DNA of 53,162 bases from Candidatus Ferrigenium altingense (GTDB lineage Bacteria > Pseudomonadota > Gammaproteobacteria > Burkholderiales > Gallionellaceae), in the NCBI GenBank assembly GCA_020621985.1, contig JAHRYS010000008.1, forward strand, positions 1 through 53,162, read 5' to 3'. The notes beneath the pieces are model-generated. The model was not told where the DNA came from. It was given only the letters and a program-made list of their open reading frames with translations, and searched no databases. The position numbers and the translations under genes are program-made. Positions 18,186-27,310 of the stretch are shown here, piece after piece. Position 1 is the stretch's first letter, and each line of letters opens with the position of its first letter.

Positions 18186-20303
18186 TTGAGTCACTATAAA
18201 AGAACATTAGCATACGGCAATCATCAACTCACGCTGGAAACCGGTGAAATCGCGCGCCAGGCCAGCGGTGCGGTGATGGTCAGCCTGGGCGATACCATGG
18301 TGTTGGTTACGGTGGTTGGCAGGAAAGATGCCAAGCCTGACCAGGATTTTTTCCCGCTTACTGTGGATTATCAGGAAAAAACTTATGCTGCGGGCAAGAT
18401 TCCCGGCAGTTTTTTCAAGCGCGAAGGCCGCCCGAGCGAGAAGGAAATCCTGACTTGCCGTTTGATCGATCGTCCGTTACGCCCTCTATTCCCGGAAAGT
18501 TTTTACAACGAAGTGCAGATCGTCGCCACGGTGATGTCTTCGGATAGCGAGATCGATTCCGATATTCCTGCGATGATCGGCGCGTCTGCCGCGCTGGCGC
18601 TGTCCGGCATTCCGTTCGATGGCCCGATCGCCGCAGCGCGCGTGGGCTATGCCAACGGCCAGTATCTGCTCAACCCGACCGCGACGGAATTGCTGACTTC
18701 ACAGATGGATCTGGTGGTTGCCGGCACCGAACGCGCCGTGCTGATGGTGGAATCCGAAGCGCAGCAATTGCCCGAAGACGTGATGCTCGGCGCGGTGATG
18801 TTCGGCCACGAACAAATGCAAGTGGTGATCCAGGCGATCAATGAGATGGCCGATGCAGTCGGCGCGCCTGCCTGGGACTGGGCTGCGCCTGCCAAGGATG
18901 AAGCGCTGATTGCCAGCATCGCCGAACTGGCTGATGCTCCGCTGCAACAGGCTTATGCGATCCGTTCCAAGCAAGCGCGCACCGATGCGGTGAACGCGAT
19001 CCGCGACAAGGTGATGGCGGCTGTCATTACGCCGGAATCCGCTCCCGGACAGAAGAACCACGTCAATGATTTGTTCAGTGCGCTGGAAGCCAAGATTGTA
19101 CGCGGGCAAATCCTGAGCGGCGAGCCGCGCATCGATGGCCGCGACACCCGTACCGTGCGCCAGATCACCATCCGCAACGGCGTATTGCCGCGCACCCACG
19201 GTTCCTCGTTGTTCACCCGCGGCGAAACGCAGGCCATCGTGGTGGCGACCCTGGGCAGCATGCGCGATTCCCAGAAGATCGACGCGCTGCAAGGCGAATA
19301 TATCGACCGCTTCATGCTGCATTACAATTTCCCGCCTTATTCGACCGGTGAAACCGGCCGCGTGGGTACGCCAAAACGCCGCGAAATCGGCCATGGCCGT
19401 CTGGCCAAGCGCGCGCTGGCTGCGGTGTTGCCCAGCGAAGAAGATTTCGGCTACGCGATCCGCGTGGTGTCGGAAATAACCGAATCGAACGGTTCCAGCT
19501 CGATGGCTTCGGTATGCGGCGGCTGCTTGTCGCTGCTGGATGCCGGTGTGCCGCTCAAGGCGCATGTCGCGGGTATCGCGATGGGCCTGATCAAGGAAGG
19601 CAATCGCTTCGCGGTGCTGACCGATATTCTCGGCGATGAAGATCACCTGGGCGATATGGACTTCAAGGTGGCCGGCAGCGAAACCGGTATCACCGCGCTG
19701 CAAATGGATATCAAGATCAACGGCATCACCCGCGACATCATGCAGGCTGCGTTGACCCAGGCCCGCGAAGGCCGCATGCACATACTCGGCTTGATGAAGC
19801 AATCCATGCCGGAGGCGCGCACTGAAGTTTCCGAATTTGCGCCGCGCATGATCAAGATGAAGATCAACCCGGAAAAAATCCGCGATGTGATCGGCAAGGG
19901 CGGGGCGGTTATCCGTGCCTTGACCGAAGAAACCGGTACGACCATCGATATCGACGACAGCGGCAACATTACTATTGCCTGTGTGAGCGGTGAGGCGGGC
20001 GAGCTGGCCAAGAAGCGCATCGAAGATATCGTGGCGGACGTGGAAGTCGGCAAGATTTACGAAGGCCCGGTGGTCAAGCTGCTCGATTTCGGTGCGCTGG
20101 TAAATGTGTTGCCGGGCAAGGACGGCTTGCTGCACATTTCTCAAATCGCCCATGAGCGCGTTAATGCAGTATCGGATCACCTCAAGGAAGGCCAGATTGT
20201 GCGTGTGAAGGTGCTGGAAGTGGACGACAAGGGACGCATGAAGCTGAGCATGAAGGTCTTGCTGCCTTTACCGGAGGCCGCTCCGGCCACCGCTGCCGAA
20301 TAA
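18186..20303 (+). CDS. pnp: Polyribonucleotide nucleotidyltransferase (PNPase)
   Basis: The 705-aa protein degrades RNA 3' to 5' by phosphorolysis and is a core part of the bacterial degradosome. I prefer the TTG start at 18186, because the product then begins [20 protein letters not shown] as in homologues and a GAGAGG site lies just upstream. The in-frame upstream ATGs add an unusual extension. Two RNase PH cores are visible ([16 protein letters not shown]; then [34 protein letters not shown]). A KH domain ([17 protein letters not shown]) and an S1 domain ([26 protein letters not shown]) follow. Confidence 0.97.
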   Translation: MSHYKRTLAYGNHQLTLETGEIARQASGAVMVSLGDTMVLVTVVGRKDAKPDQDFFPLTVDYQEKTYAAGKIPGSFFKREGRPSEKEILTCRLIDRPLRPLFPESFYNEVQIVATVMSSDSEIDSDIPAMIGASAALALSGIPFDGPIAAARVGYANGQYLLNPTATELLTSQMDLVVAGTERAVLMVESEAQQLPEDVMLGAVMFGHEQMQVVIQAINEMADAVGAPAWDWAAPAKDEALIASIAELADAPLQQAYAIRSKQARTDAVNAIRDKVMAAVITPESAPGQKNHVNDLFSALEAKIVRGQILSGEPRIDGRDTRTVRQITIRNGVLPRTHGSSLFTRGETQAIVVATLGSMRDSQKIDALQGEYIDRFMLHYNFPPYSTGETGRVGTPKRREIGHGRLAKRALAAVLPSEEDFGYAIRVVSEITESNGSSSMASVCGGCLSLLDAGVPLKAHVAGIAMGLIKEGNRFAVLTDILGDEDHLGDMDFKVAGSETGITALQMDIKINGITRDIMQAALTQAREGRMHILGLMKQSMPEARTEVSEFAPRMIKMKINPEKIRDVIGKGGAVIRALTEETGTTIDIDDSGNITIACVSGEAGELAKKRIEDIVADVEVGKIYEGPVVKLLDFGALVNVLPGKDGLLHISQIAHERVNAVSDHLKEGQIVRVKVLEVDDKGRMKLSMKVLLPLPEAAPATAAE

Positions 20304-20317
20304 GTTGTTCCTTCATT

Positions 20318-20351
20318 AAAAAAGCCCCGCCAAAACTGGCGGGGCTTTTTT
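20318..20351 (+). terminator. Strong intrinsic terminator after pnp
   Basis: A run of A precedes GCCCCGCC, the loop AAAACT, GGCGGGGC and a run of T. The 8-bp perfect GC stem with A and T tracts on either side can work for pnp and, in reverse, for dksA. Confidence 0.93.
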
Positions 20352-20393
20352 GTTTCGATTCAATTTCAAAAGCCAAGCAAGCAAGGTAAGAAG

Positions 20394-20450
20394 GTAGGGG
20401 TGTGATTTATCGCGCCATTTTTCTGATGCAACAATAAATCGCGCCCCTAC
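20394..20450. repeat. Imperfect palindromic element between pnp and dksA
   Basis: The 17-base arms (20394-20410 and 20434-20450) begin GTAGGGG and end CCCCTAC and pair with two mismatches around a 23-base centre. It resembles the small palindromic repeats scattered in intergenic DNA. It lies just downstream of dksA on the minus strand and might also affect that transcript's 3' end. Confidence 0.6.
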
Positions 20451-20462
20451 GATATTCCACGT

Positions 20463-20885
20463 TTATTTCGCGATCTGTTTCTCGCGGATTTCGTCCAAGG
20501 TCTTGCAGTCGATACACAGGGTGGCGGTCGGCCTTGCTTCAAGACGGTTCAAACCAATTTCGATACCGCAATTATCGCAGTAGCCATAATCATCCGCATC
20601 AATCTTGGCGAGCATCTCATTGATTTTTTTGATGAGTTTGCGCTCGCGGTCGCGGTTGCGCAGTTCCAGACCCATATCCGATTCTTGCGTGGCGCGGTCA
20701 TTCGGGTCGGCAAATACCGTTGCCTCATCCTGCATGGTGTGTACGGTACGATCAATGTCCTCACCCAAGCCAGCTTTGATGTCGTTCAAAATTTGGCGGA
20801 AATGGTCGAGTTGCTTGGGGTTCATGTACTCCTCGCCCTTCTTGGCTTTGTAAGGAGCAACGGGTTTGTGTGGCTGTACCGGCAT
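20463..20885 (-). CDS. dksA: RNA polymerase-binding transcription factor DksA
   Basis: The 140-aa protein works with ppGpp by inserting a coiled coil into the RNA polymerase secondary channel, repressing rRNA and tRNA promoters and activating biosynthetic ones. The coiled-coil tip reads DPNDRATQE, matching the DxxDxA catalytic tip. The zinc finger has Cys pairs CDNC and CIDC. Residues 1-20 could be an extension, since an internal Met lies at MNPKQLDHF, but an upstream promoter supports the longer form. The stringently built tRNA promoter at 53061 is the kind of target it controls. Confidence 0.96.
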   Translation of the reverse strand: MPVQPHKPVAPYKAKKGEEYMNPKQLDHFRQILNDIKAGLGEDIDRTVHTMQDEATVFADPNDRATQESDMGLELRNRDRERKLIKKINEMLAKIDADDYGYCDNCGIEIGLNRLEARPTATLCIDCKTLDEIREKQIAK

Positions 20886-20908
20886 TACATTTCTCCAACG
20901 GGATAAAA

Positions 20909-20950
20909 ATTAAAGTTCGCTTTAATACCAGAAAGCGCCCGTTCATGCAA
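20909..20950 (-). promoter_or_regulatory. dksA promoter overlapped by a perfect palindrome
   Basis: Read on the minus strand, TTGCAT (20945-20950) and TATTAA (20922-20927) are 17 bases apart upstream of dksA. A perfect palindrome, ATTAAAG-TTCG-CTTTAAT (20909-20926), covers most of the -10 box and the expected start site. It could be an operator or a 5' hairpin in the leader. Function is inferred from position only. Confidence 0.55.
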
Positions 20951-20984
20951 ATAAATAAGACCCAGAATAAGGCCAAGAAACCGC

Positions 20985-21722
20985 CTAACCGGCTGCCAGC
21001 AATAGAAATAGACTCGGGCGTTTATTCAGTTGCGGCATGGGTTGCGATTTCCATTGGGCGATGGAGCGCGTCTGGATCGATTCGCCGGGCAAGGTAATAT
21101 CGGTGGCGACGCACAGCAGCGTCTGCGGGCGGCAGTGGGCGAGCAGGGCGCCGAACATCTTTTCATTGCGGTACGGTGTTTCGATAAATAGCTGGGTTTG
21201 TTTGCGCCTTGCCGATTCGGCTTCCAGCGCCGCAATCGTCTTGCTCCTTTCCGCCTCTCCGATGGGCAGGTAGCCGTGAAAGGCGAAGCACTGGCCATTC
21301 AGGCCGGAAGCCATCAATGCCAGCAAAATCGAGGAGGGGCCGACCAGCGGCACGACCCGGATGCCGTTGCGGTGCGCCAGATTGACCAAATCCGCACCCG
21401 GGTCGGCGATGCCCGGACAACCCGCTTCTGAAATGATGCCGACATCTTCTCCGGCCAGCAGCGGCGCGAGCAGTTCAGCCAAATCCTCAGGGGCGGTGTG
21501 CTCGTTGAGCGTGTCAAAATGCAGCGACTGGATCGGCTGTTCGGGTTTGAGCGCGGAAAGGAATTGCCGCGCGGTCTTGGGCTGCTCCACCACGAAATGC
21601 CGCAGCTTGCGCGCGATGTCGATGACGTGTTGCGGCAGCACCTGCCCGGCAGGGGTGTCGCCCAGCGTGCAGGGAATGAGGTAAAGCGTGCCAGATATAT
21701 TGGCTGTGGGTGTATGGGTCAT
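20985..21722 (-). CDS. RsmI-like SAM-dependent methyltransferase
   Basis: This 245-aa protein of the tetrapyrrole-methylase fold has the RsmI-type motifs GTLYLIPCTLGD, SEAGCPGIADPG, VVPLVGPSSILLALMASGLNG and FIETPYRN. RsmI 2'-O-methylates C1402 of 16S rRNA. This protein is shorter than typical RsmI (about 280 aa) and its motifs differ somewhat, so it is probably the paralogous family often found beside maf. It lies 5 bases downstream of maf on the same strand and is surely co-transcribed with it. Its substrate is unknown. Confidence 0.82.
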   Translation of the reverse strand: MTHTPTANISGTLYLIPCTLGDTPAGQVLPQHVIDIARKLRHFVVEQPKTARQFLSALKPEQPIQSLHFDTLNEHTAPEDLAELLAPLLAGEDVGIISEAGCPGIADPGADLVNLAHRNGIRVVPLVGPSSILLALMASGLNGQCFAFHGYLPIGEAERSKTIAALEAESARRKQTQLFIETPYRNEKMFGALLAHCRPQTLLCVATDITLPGESIQTRSIAQWKSQPMPQLNKRPSLFLLLAAG

Positions 21723-21727
21723 TTGAG

Positions 21728-22312
21728 TTAAAACAAGTGGACGTTTTCGCGGCGCAGCATTGCTATCAGCAGAATCAACGGCAGGCCGATCAGCGCATTG
21801 GGGTCATCGCCGGTCATTTTGCTCATCAGCGCGATGCCCAGCCCCTCGGATTTTGCGCTGCCGGCACAGTGATAGGGTTGTTCCCTGAGCAAGTAGCCCT
21901 CAATCTCCGCATCGCTGAGATCGCGCAGAGTGACGTGGTTTTCCGCCACTTCGGCCTGCATATTGCCGGTCTTGCTGTTCAACAGCGCCAGCGCAGTATA
22001 GAAACAGGTGGTCTTGCCGCGCATCGCGCGCAGTTGTTTGACCGCATTGTCGTGCGTGAGCGGCTTGCCGAGTTGCCGGCCTTCCAGCAGCGCGACTTGG
22101 TCGGAGCCAATAATCAGTGCATTAGGGTATTTGGCCGCCACGGCGCGAGCCTTTTCTTGCGCGAGGCGCAGCGAGGTGGCACGCGCCGGTTCATCCAGCA
22201 GGGGGGTTTCGTCCACATCGGGCGCAGCGGTCTCGAACGGTAATTGGAGCCGTTTCAGGAGTTCGCTGCGGTAAATGGAGGTCGAGGCGAGGACAAGCAA
22301 CTGAGAATTCAA
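21728..22312 (-). CDS. maf: Maf-family nucleotide pyrophosphatase (YceF type)
   Basis: The 194-aa protein has the Maf signatures: N-terminal [39 protein letters not shown] and [16 protein letters not shown]. The YceF subgroup hydrolyses m7GTP and related modified nucleotides, cleaning the nucleotide pool. It is divergent from yceD with only 68 bases between the start codons, as in many beta- and gammaproteobacteria. It heads a two-gene operon with the methyltransferase. Confidence 0.93.
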   Translation of the reverse strand: MNSQLLVLASTSIYRSELLKRLQLPFETAAPDVDETPLLDEPARATSLRLAQEKARAVAAKYPNALIIGSDQVALLEGRQLGKPLTHDNAVKQLRAMRGKTTCFYTALALLNSKTGNMQAEVAENHVTLRDLSDAEIEGYLLREQPYHCAGSAKSEGLGIALMSKMTGDDPNALIGLPLILLIAMLRRENVHLF

Positions 22313-22342
22313 CGATATTCCTTAGGATTTTTGCCATGACTT

Positions 22343-22371
22343 TTGACACGGAGCGGCGAAAAATATATCAT
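22343..22371 (+). promoter_or_regulatory. Near-consensus sigma-70 promoter of yceD-rpmF
   Basis: TTGACA (22343-22348) and TATCAT (22366-22371) are separated by exactly 17 bases. Transcription would begin around 22378, only some three bases before the preferred yceD ATG at 22381, so the mRNA would be nearly leaderless. Confidence 0.7.
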
Positions 22372-22380
22372 GCGCGCCTC

Positions 22381-22893
22381 ATGTACGCACGGCCTTTCAT
22401 CGATAGCCTGGATTTTGCCAGAAATGGCCAGCAAATAAATGGTGAAGTGCCGATTGTCGAGCTGCCACGTTTGCTGGATGTGCTGGAGAATTCGCAGGGA
22501 GCTTTGAGCTACGCGGTACGCGGCGGCTTGGATAAGCTGGGCAATCACCTGCTGGATGTCAGCATCACCGGGAACTGCCGGTTGCGTTGCCAGCGCTGCC
22601 TCGGTGCGATGGAGCATGCGGTACGGATCGATACGCGGCTGTTGTTGCGCGATCAGGCCAGTCTGGATGCGCTGGACGACAACGTTGCAGGCGGTGAGGA
22701 AGAAGAATTTGACAGCATTCTAGCGGATGCGCATCTGGATGTGCTGGACTTGCTGGAAGAAGAAATTTTGTTAAGCCTGCCCATCGCTCCCAAGCATGAG
22801 TTGGGCGCTTGCCAGGCGGCAGGTGGCGGGAATGAGCACGAGGAAGAAAAAAATCCTTTTGCGGTTTTGGCGAAATTGAAGCGCAATGCATAA
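22381..22893 (+). CDS. yceD: YceD family (DUF177) protein, 23S rRNA accumulation
   Basis: The product is 170 aa from the ATG at 22381. I choose this over the ATG at 22336, which would place a strong promoter inside the gene; MYARPFIDSLDFAR also looks like the family N terminus. It has the family Cys cluster CRLRCQRCLG and the acidic LDLLEEEILLSLP segment. In bacteria and plants YceD/DUF177 proteins support 23S rRNA processing or accumulation. It is followed by rpmF, the standard arrangement. The C terminus ends ...NPFAVLAKLKRNA, as in homologues. Confidence 0.93.
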   Translation: MYARPFIDSLDFARNGQQINGEVPIVELPRLLDVLENSQGALSYAVRGGLDKLGNHLLDVSITGNCRLRCQRCLGAMEHAVRIDTRLLLRDQASLDALDDNVAGGEEEEFDSILADAHLDVLDLLEEEILLSLPIAPKHELGACQAAGGGNEHEEEKNPFAVLAKLKRNA

Positions 22894-22942
22894 TTAAGCG
22901 GTTTTATTCAGGGTTTTATTAAGGTTTTATTTAGGAGGCAAC

Positions 22943-23122
22943 ATGGCAGTTCAACAGAATAAAAAATCCCCATCCAAGCGCGGCATGCACCGCGCCCACG
23001 ATTTTTTGACCAACCCGGCAACGGCGATTGAGCCGACGACGGGCGAAAATCATTTGCGTCACCACATCAGCCCAAGCGGCTTTTACCGTGGCAAAAAGGT
23101 AGTCAAGATCAAGGGCGAGTAA
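22943..23122 (+). CDS. rpmF: 50S ribosomal protein L32
   Basis: The 59-aa basic protein begins [20 protein letters not shown] and ends [10 protein letters not shown], the normal L32 architecture without the zinc-binding Cys residues of some lineages. A good AGGAGG site precedes the ATG. L32 is a large-subunit protein near the peptide exit region. It follows yceD and precedes plsX as in most proteobacteria, though a terminator stands before plsX. Confidence 0.97.
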   Translation: MAVQQNKKSPSKRGMHRAHDFLTNPATAIEPTTGENHLRHHISPSGFYRGKKVVKIKGE

Positions 23123-23134
23123 GCTCTTAAGCTA

Positions 23135-23170
23135 CGCAGCCGGCCATCATGGCCGGCTGCGTTTTCTTTT
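23135..23170 (+). terminator. Intrinsic terminator between rpmF and plsX
   Basis: The 11-bp perfect stem CGCAGCCGGCC / GGCCGGCTGCG around an ATCAT loop is followed by TTTTCTTTT. It should end most yceD-rpmF transcripts, so plsX probably depends on read-through or on a promoter within the 34 bases before its start. Confidence 0.9.
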
Positions 23171-23204
23171 CTATTCCTGCTTTTTTCTATCAAGGGATCG
23201 CTTA

Positions 23205-24242
23205 GTGGACGTCACATTGGCCATAGACGCGATGGGAGGCGACCATGGCACGACGGTCACCGTCCGCGCCGCGGTCGATTATCTGAAGCATTCTCCCGGC
23301 GATACCATCATTCTGGTGGGTATCCCCGATGCCATCGAATCCGAGCTGCACACCCTGGGCGTGCAGACGAGTACCCATTTGCGCATTCATCCCGCCAGCG
23401 AAGTGGTGGGGATGGACGAGTCGCCGCAATCCGTATTGCGCGGCAAAAAAGATTCCTCGATGCGCGTCAGCATCAATCTGGTCAAGAGCGGCGAGGCACT
23501 GGCCTGCGTCAGCGCAGGCAATACCGGCGCGCTGATGGCGACGGCGCGTTACGTGCTGAAAACCATCCCCGGCATCGACCGCCCCGCGATCGCCTCGTAT
23601 CTGCCGACCAAAAAAGGCCAGATCTGCATGCTCGATCTGGGCGCCAACACCGATTGCTCCGCCGAACATTTGCTGCAATTCGCGCTGATGGGTTCCACGC
23701 TGGTCACCGCGCTGGAGCACAAACCTAACCCCAGCATCGGCCTGCTGAATATCGGCAGCGAAGACATCAAGGGCAACGAAGTGGTCAAGCAGGCCGCCGA
23801 ATTGCTGCGCGCCAGCGACCTGAATTTCTACGGCAACGTCGAAGGCAACGACATCTTCAAGGGCACCACCGACGTCGTGGTGTGCGACGGTTTCGTCGGC
23901 AATGTCGCGCTCAAGACCACCGAAGGGCTGGCGCAGATGCTGGGAGGGTTCCTGCGCGAAGAATTCAGCCGCAACCTATTCACCAAGCTCGCCGCAGTGG
24001 TGGCGATGCCGGTGCTCAAGGCCTTCAAGCACCGGGTCGATCATCGCCGCTACAACGGCGCGAGCTTCCTCGGCCTGAAGGGCATCGTGGTGAAGAGCCA
24101 CGGCTCGGCGGATGCCTACGGCTTCCGTTGCGCCATCGAGCGCGCCGCCGAGGAGGCGCGCGAGGGCATGCTGCGGCATATCAGCGAGCATATCGAGAAG
24201 TGGCATCACGAGCGTCAAAACACAGCGCAAGGAGCGGCCTGA
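23205..24242 (+). CDS. plsX: Phosphate acyltransferase PlsX
   Basis: The 345-aa protein converts acyl-ACP to acyl phosphate, the first step of the PlsX-PlsY route to phosphatidic acid. It has a GTG start after an AAGGGA site. Family segments are visible: [47 protein letters not shown] and [17 protein letters not shown]. Its TGA overlaps the fabH ATG by one base, indicating translational coupling. Confidence 0.97.
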   Translation: MDVTLAIDAMGGDHGTTVTVRAAVDYLKHSPGDTIILVGIPDAIESELHTLGVQTSTHLRIHPASEVVGMDESPQSVLRGKKDSSMRVSINLVKSGEALACVSAGNTGALMATARYVLKTIPGIDRPAIASYLPTKKGQICMLDLGANTDCSAEHLLQFALMGSTLVTALEHKPNPSIGLLNIGSEDIKGNEVVKQAAELLRASDLNFYGNVEGNDIFKGTTDVVVCDGFVGNVALKTTEGLAQMLGGFLREEFSRNLFTKLAAVVAMPVLKAFKHRVDHRRYNGASFLGLKGIVVKSHGSADAYGFRCAIERAAEEAREGMLRHISEHIEKWHHERQNTAQGAA

Positions 24243-25201
24243 TGTATTCAAGAATTATCGGCACCGGCAGTTATTTGCCCGCCAAGACGCTGACCAATTT
24301 CGACCTGGAAAAGATCGTCGAAACTTCGCACGACTGGATCGTAACGCGCAGCGGCATCGTCGAGCGGCATTTCGCGGCGGACGACGAGATGACCAGCGAT
24401 CTCGCCTTGCACGCCAGCCGCCGCGCCATTGAAGCGGCGGGGATCAGCGCGGATGAGATTGACATGGTGATCGTTGCGACCACCTCGCCGGACAAGATGT
24501 TCCCCAGCACCGCCTGTATCCTGCAAGACAAACTCGGCATCAGGAATTGCGGCGCGGCATTCGACATGCAGGCGGTATGCGGCGGCTTCGTCTATGCGCT
24601 GAATACCGCCGATCTGTACATACGCGGCGGGCAGGCCAAGACCGTGCTGGTGGTCGGCGCGGAAGTGCTGTCGCGCATGCTGGATTGGACTGACCGTACC
24701 ACCTGTGTGCTGTTCGGCGACGGCGCGGGCGCGGTAGTGCTGCAAGCCAGCGAAGCACCGGGAATTGTCGCCAGCAAACTGCACGCCGATGGCAGCCATC
24801 GCGACATGCTGAAGGCCGATGGCAGCATCCGCAACGGCGAAGTGCAGGGCGACCCGTTCATCAAGATGGATGGCAAGGCGGTGTTCAAGTTCGCCGTCAA
24901 GGTGTTGAGCGAAGTGGTCGAGGAAGTGCTGGCGGAAAATAAGCTGCAAGGCTCGGACATCGCCTGGCTGGTGCCGCACCAGGCCAACATCCGCATCATG
25001 GAAGCCACCGCGAAAAAGCTCGGCTTGAGCATGGATAACGTGGTGGTCACCGTCGCCCATCACGGCAACACCTCGGCGGCCTCGATCCCGCTGGCGCTGG
25101 ACACCGCGGTGCGCGACGGGCGCATCAAGGCGGGGCAGAACATTCTGCTGGAAGCCGTGGGCGGCGGGTTTACCTGGGGCGCCGTTCTCATCAAGTGGTA
25201 G
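24242..25201 (+). CDS. fabH: 3-oxoacyl-[ACP] synthase III
   Basis: The 319-aa enzyme condenses acetyl-CoA with malonyl-ACP to start fatty-acid synthesis. The catalytic triad is visible as C113 (MQAVCGGF), H246 (VPHQAN) and N276 (HHGNTSAAS). Length and motifs are standard. It starts at the ATG overlapping the plsX stop. It is followed by a 147-base spacer that contains an inverted-repeat element before fabD. Confidence 0.98.
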   Translation: MYSRIIGTGSYLPAKTLTNFDLEKIVETSHDWIVTRSGIVERHFAADDEMTSDLALHASRRAIEAAGISADEIDMVIVATTSPDKMFPSTACILQDKLGIRNCGAAFDMQAVCGGFVYALNTADLYIRGGQAKTVLVVGAEVLSRMLDWTDRTTCVLFGDGAGAVVLQASEAPGIVASKLHADGSHRDMLKADGSIRNGEVQGDPFIKMDGKAVFKFAVKVLSEVVEEVLAENKLQGSDIAWLVPHQANIRIMEATAKKLGLSMDNVVVTVAHHGNTSAASIPLALDTAVRDGRIKAGQNILLEAVGGGFTWGAVLIKW

Positions 25202-25218
25202 TTTTCGGTTGCCTTTAG

Positions 25219-25336
25219 AAATTTGTTTTGCGGGATGAAGCGCAAGGAGCTGCACAGCGAACGACGAGGCATATCAGATTGATAGACGAGGAGTGAGCGA
25301 GCACGCGACGCCGCGATTCGCCCGCAAAACAGATTT
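25219..25336. repeat. 118-bp element with 16-bp terminal inverted repeats
   Basis: The arms AAATTTGTTTTGCGGG (25219-25234) and CCCGCAAAACAGATTT (25321-25336) pair with one mismatch. Between them is purine-rich, non-coding DNA. Its size and symmetry are those of a miniature transposable or REP-like element. It fills almost the entire fabH-fabD spacer. Confidence 0.65.
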
Positions 25337-25348
25337 ATAGAGGTAACC

Positions 25349-26281
25349 ATGACTAAATTCGCATTCGTATTTCCCGGCCAAGGCTCGCAATCGCGCGGCA
25401 TGATGAACGGTTACGCCGATTTTCCCGCAGTGCGCGACACCTTCGCCGAAGCCTCCGATGTGTTGAAACAAGACCTGTGGCAACTGGTCGCCGAAGGCAG
25501 CGACGCCGACCTGAACGCCACCGTGAACACACAGCCGATCATGCTCGCTGCGGGCGTGGCCGTGTACCGCGCCTGGCAGTCGCAGGGTGGCGCAACTCCG
25601 GCGATGCTGGCGGGGCACAGCTTGGGCGAATACACCGCGCTGGTCGCCGCCGGCGCGTTGCGTTTTGCCGATGCGCTGCCGCTGGTGCGTTTCCGTGCGC
25701 AATGCATGCAGCAGGCCGTGCCGGAAGGGGTGGGCGGCATCGCCGCAATCCTCGGCCTGGATGACGACACGGTGCGCGCCGTGTGCAGCGAAGCGGCGCA
25801 GGGCGAGGTGCTGGAAGCGGTGAATTACAACTCTCCCGCCCAAGTGGTGATCGCCGGCAACCGCGCGGCGGTCGAGCGCGGCATGGAACTGGCCAAGGCC
25901 AAAGGTGCGAAGCGCGCGATCATGCTGCCGATGAGCGTTCCGTCGCATTGCCAGTTGCTCAAGGGCGCGGCGGAGCAGTTGCGCGGCTATCTCGCCGATG
26001 TCGCGGTGCAGGCACCCATCATTCCGGTATTGCACAACGCCGATGTCGCGGCTTACAGTGACGGCGCGGCGATCAAGGATGCGCTGGTGCGCCAGCTGTA
26101 TTCGCCGGTGCGCTGGGTCGAAACCGTGCTGGAATTCGGCAAGCAGGGCATTACCCACAACGCCGAATGCGCGCCGGGCAAGGTGCTGGCAGGCCTGAAC
26201 AAACGCATCGACGCCAACCAGCAGGCTTTGGCCATCAACGACGGCGAAGCGCTGAAGCTGGCTTTGGCTGCACTCGCATAA
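25349..26281 (+). CDS. fabD: Malonyl CoA-ACP transacylase
   Basis: The 310-aa enzyme loads malonyl groups onto ACP. The nucleophile is S91 in AGHSLGEYTAL and the catalytic His is H199 in VPSHCQL. Also visible are the N-terminal FPGQGSQ and the Arg-containing VRFRAQCMQ. The ATG follows an AGAGGTAA site immediately after the inverted-repeat element. Confidence 0.98.
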   Translation: MTKFAFVFPGQGSQSRGMMNGYADFPAVRDTFAEASDVLKQDLWQLVAEGSDADLNATVNTQPIMLAAGVAVYRAWQSQGGATPAMLAGHSLGEYTALVAAGALRFADALPLVRFRAQCMQQAVPEGVGGIAAILGLDDDTVRAVCSEAAQGEVLEAVNYNSPAQVVIAGNRAAVERGMELAKAKGAKRAIMLPMSVPSHCQLLKGAAEQLRGYLADVAVQAPIIPVLHNADVAAYSDGAAIKDALVRQLYSPVRWVETVLEFGKQGITHNAECAPGKVLAGLNKRIDANQQALAINDGEALKLALAALA

Positions 26282-26290
26282 CCGGTTTTC

Positions 26291-26372
26291 GTAGGTTGGG
26301 TTAGCAGTTTCACCGCGTAACCCAACAGCCTTTTTTAATGATGTTGGGTTACGCTGCGCTAACCCAACCTAC
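26291..26372. repeat. GTAGGTTGGGTTAG palindromic repeat
   Basis: An 82-base palindrome in the fabD-fabG spacer begins GTAGGTTGGGTTAGC and ends GCTAACCCAACCTAC. Inner copies of the same pattern (CGTAACCCAACA and TGTTGGGTTACG) pair as well, so the transcript can form a long hairpin. This is a widespread type of intergenic repeat in proteobacteria (recalled). It may also moderate fabG expression. Confidence 0.8.
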
Positions 26373-26396
26373 TGACACTCGCATAAGGAGCGCAAC

Positions 26397-27140
26397 ATGA
26401 CACTACTCGGACAAATTGCACTGGTAACCGGCGCCAGCCGTGGCATCGGCCAGGCCATCGCGCTGGAACTCGGCAGGCACGGCGCGACCGTGATCGGCAC
26501 GGCCACCAGCGACGCAGGCGCGCAGTCCATCAGCGCCTATCTGGATGCGGCGGAGATCAAGGGCGCGGGCATGGTGCTGAACGTCAACGATGCCGCGCAA
26601 ACCGACCATATGCTGGGCGAACTGCGCAAGCAGTTCGGCGAAATCTCGATCCTGGTGAACAACGCCGGCATCACCAAGGACAACCTGCTGGCGCGCATGA
26701 GCGACGAGGAGTGGGACGAGGTGCTGACGACCAACCTCAAATCGGTGTTCCGCCTCAGCCGCGCCGTGCTGCGCGCGATGATGAAGGCCAGAGGCGGGCG
26801 CATCATCAGCATCGGGTCGGTGGTCGGCAGCATGGGCAACCCCGGCCAAGCCAACTACGCCGCCTCCAAGGCAGGCATGATCGGCTTCACCAAGTCCCTC
26901 GCGCAGGAGATCGGCAGCCGCAACATCACCGTGAACTGCATAGCCCCCGGCTTCATCGACACCGACATGACCCAGGGCCTCGGCGAAGAACAGCGCGCCA
27001 AGCTGGTCGAGCATGTGCCGCTGAAACGCCTCGGCCAGCCCGCCGACGTCGCTGCCGCCGTAGCCTTCCTCGCCGGCCCCGGCGCGGCCTACATCACCGG
27101 CGTCACGCTGCATGTGAACGGCGGGATGTACATGGAGTAG
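26397..27140 (+). CDS. fabG: 3-oxoacyl-[ACP] reductase
   Basis: The 247-aa short-chain dehydrogenase reduces beta-ketoacyl-ACP with NADPH. The cofactor motif is TGASRGIG (residues 11-18), the NNAG motif is at 88-91, and the catalytic residues are N113-115 region, S141, Y154 and K158 (YAASK). The start has an AAGGAG site. acpP normally follows directly; here about 7 kb of other genes intervene. Confidence 0.97.
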   Translation: MTLLGQIALVTGASRGIGQAIALELGRHGATVIGTATSDAGAQSISAYLDAAEIKGAGMVLNVNDAAQTDHMLGELRKQFGEISILVNNAGITKDNLLARMSDEEWDEVLTTNLKSVFRLSRAVLRAMMKARGGRIISIGSVVGSMGNPGQANYAASKAGMIGFTKSLAQEIGSRNITVNCIAPGFIDTDMTQGLGEEQRAKLVEHVPLKRLGQPADVAAAVAFLAGPGAAYITGVTLHVNGGMYME

Positions 27141-27310
27141 GAGTGTTGCTACCGCTACGAACCCGCCTTAAGTGAATAGCTGGTTTCGACTGAGCCGACT
27201 TTCAGTTCTCTTATCAGCGGTCGTTTGACCAACTGGTACACTAATAAAAAAGACTCGGTTCTTCTTTACTGTGATTCGAGTCATTCCGCTGATCTGGGAA
27301 ATGGTGCTAA

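Noticed and set aside
18699..20180. 493-aa open frame antisense to pnp
   Set aside because: It lies entirely within conserved PNPase coding sequence and shows no family features.
22336..22380. Upstream ATG of yceD as the start codon
   Set aside because: It would place a near-consensus promoter inside the gene, and the added 15 residues do not resemble the family N terminus.
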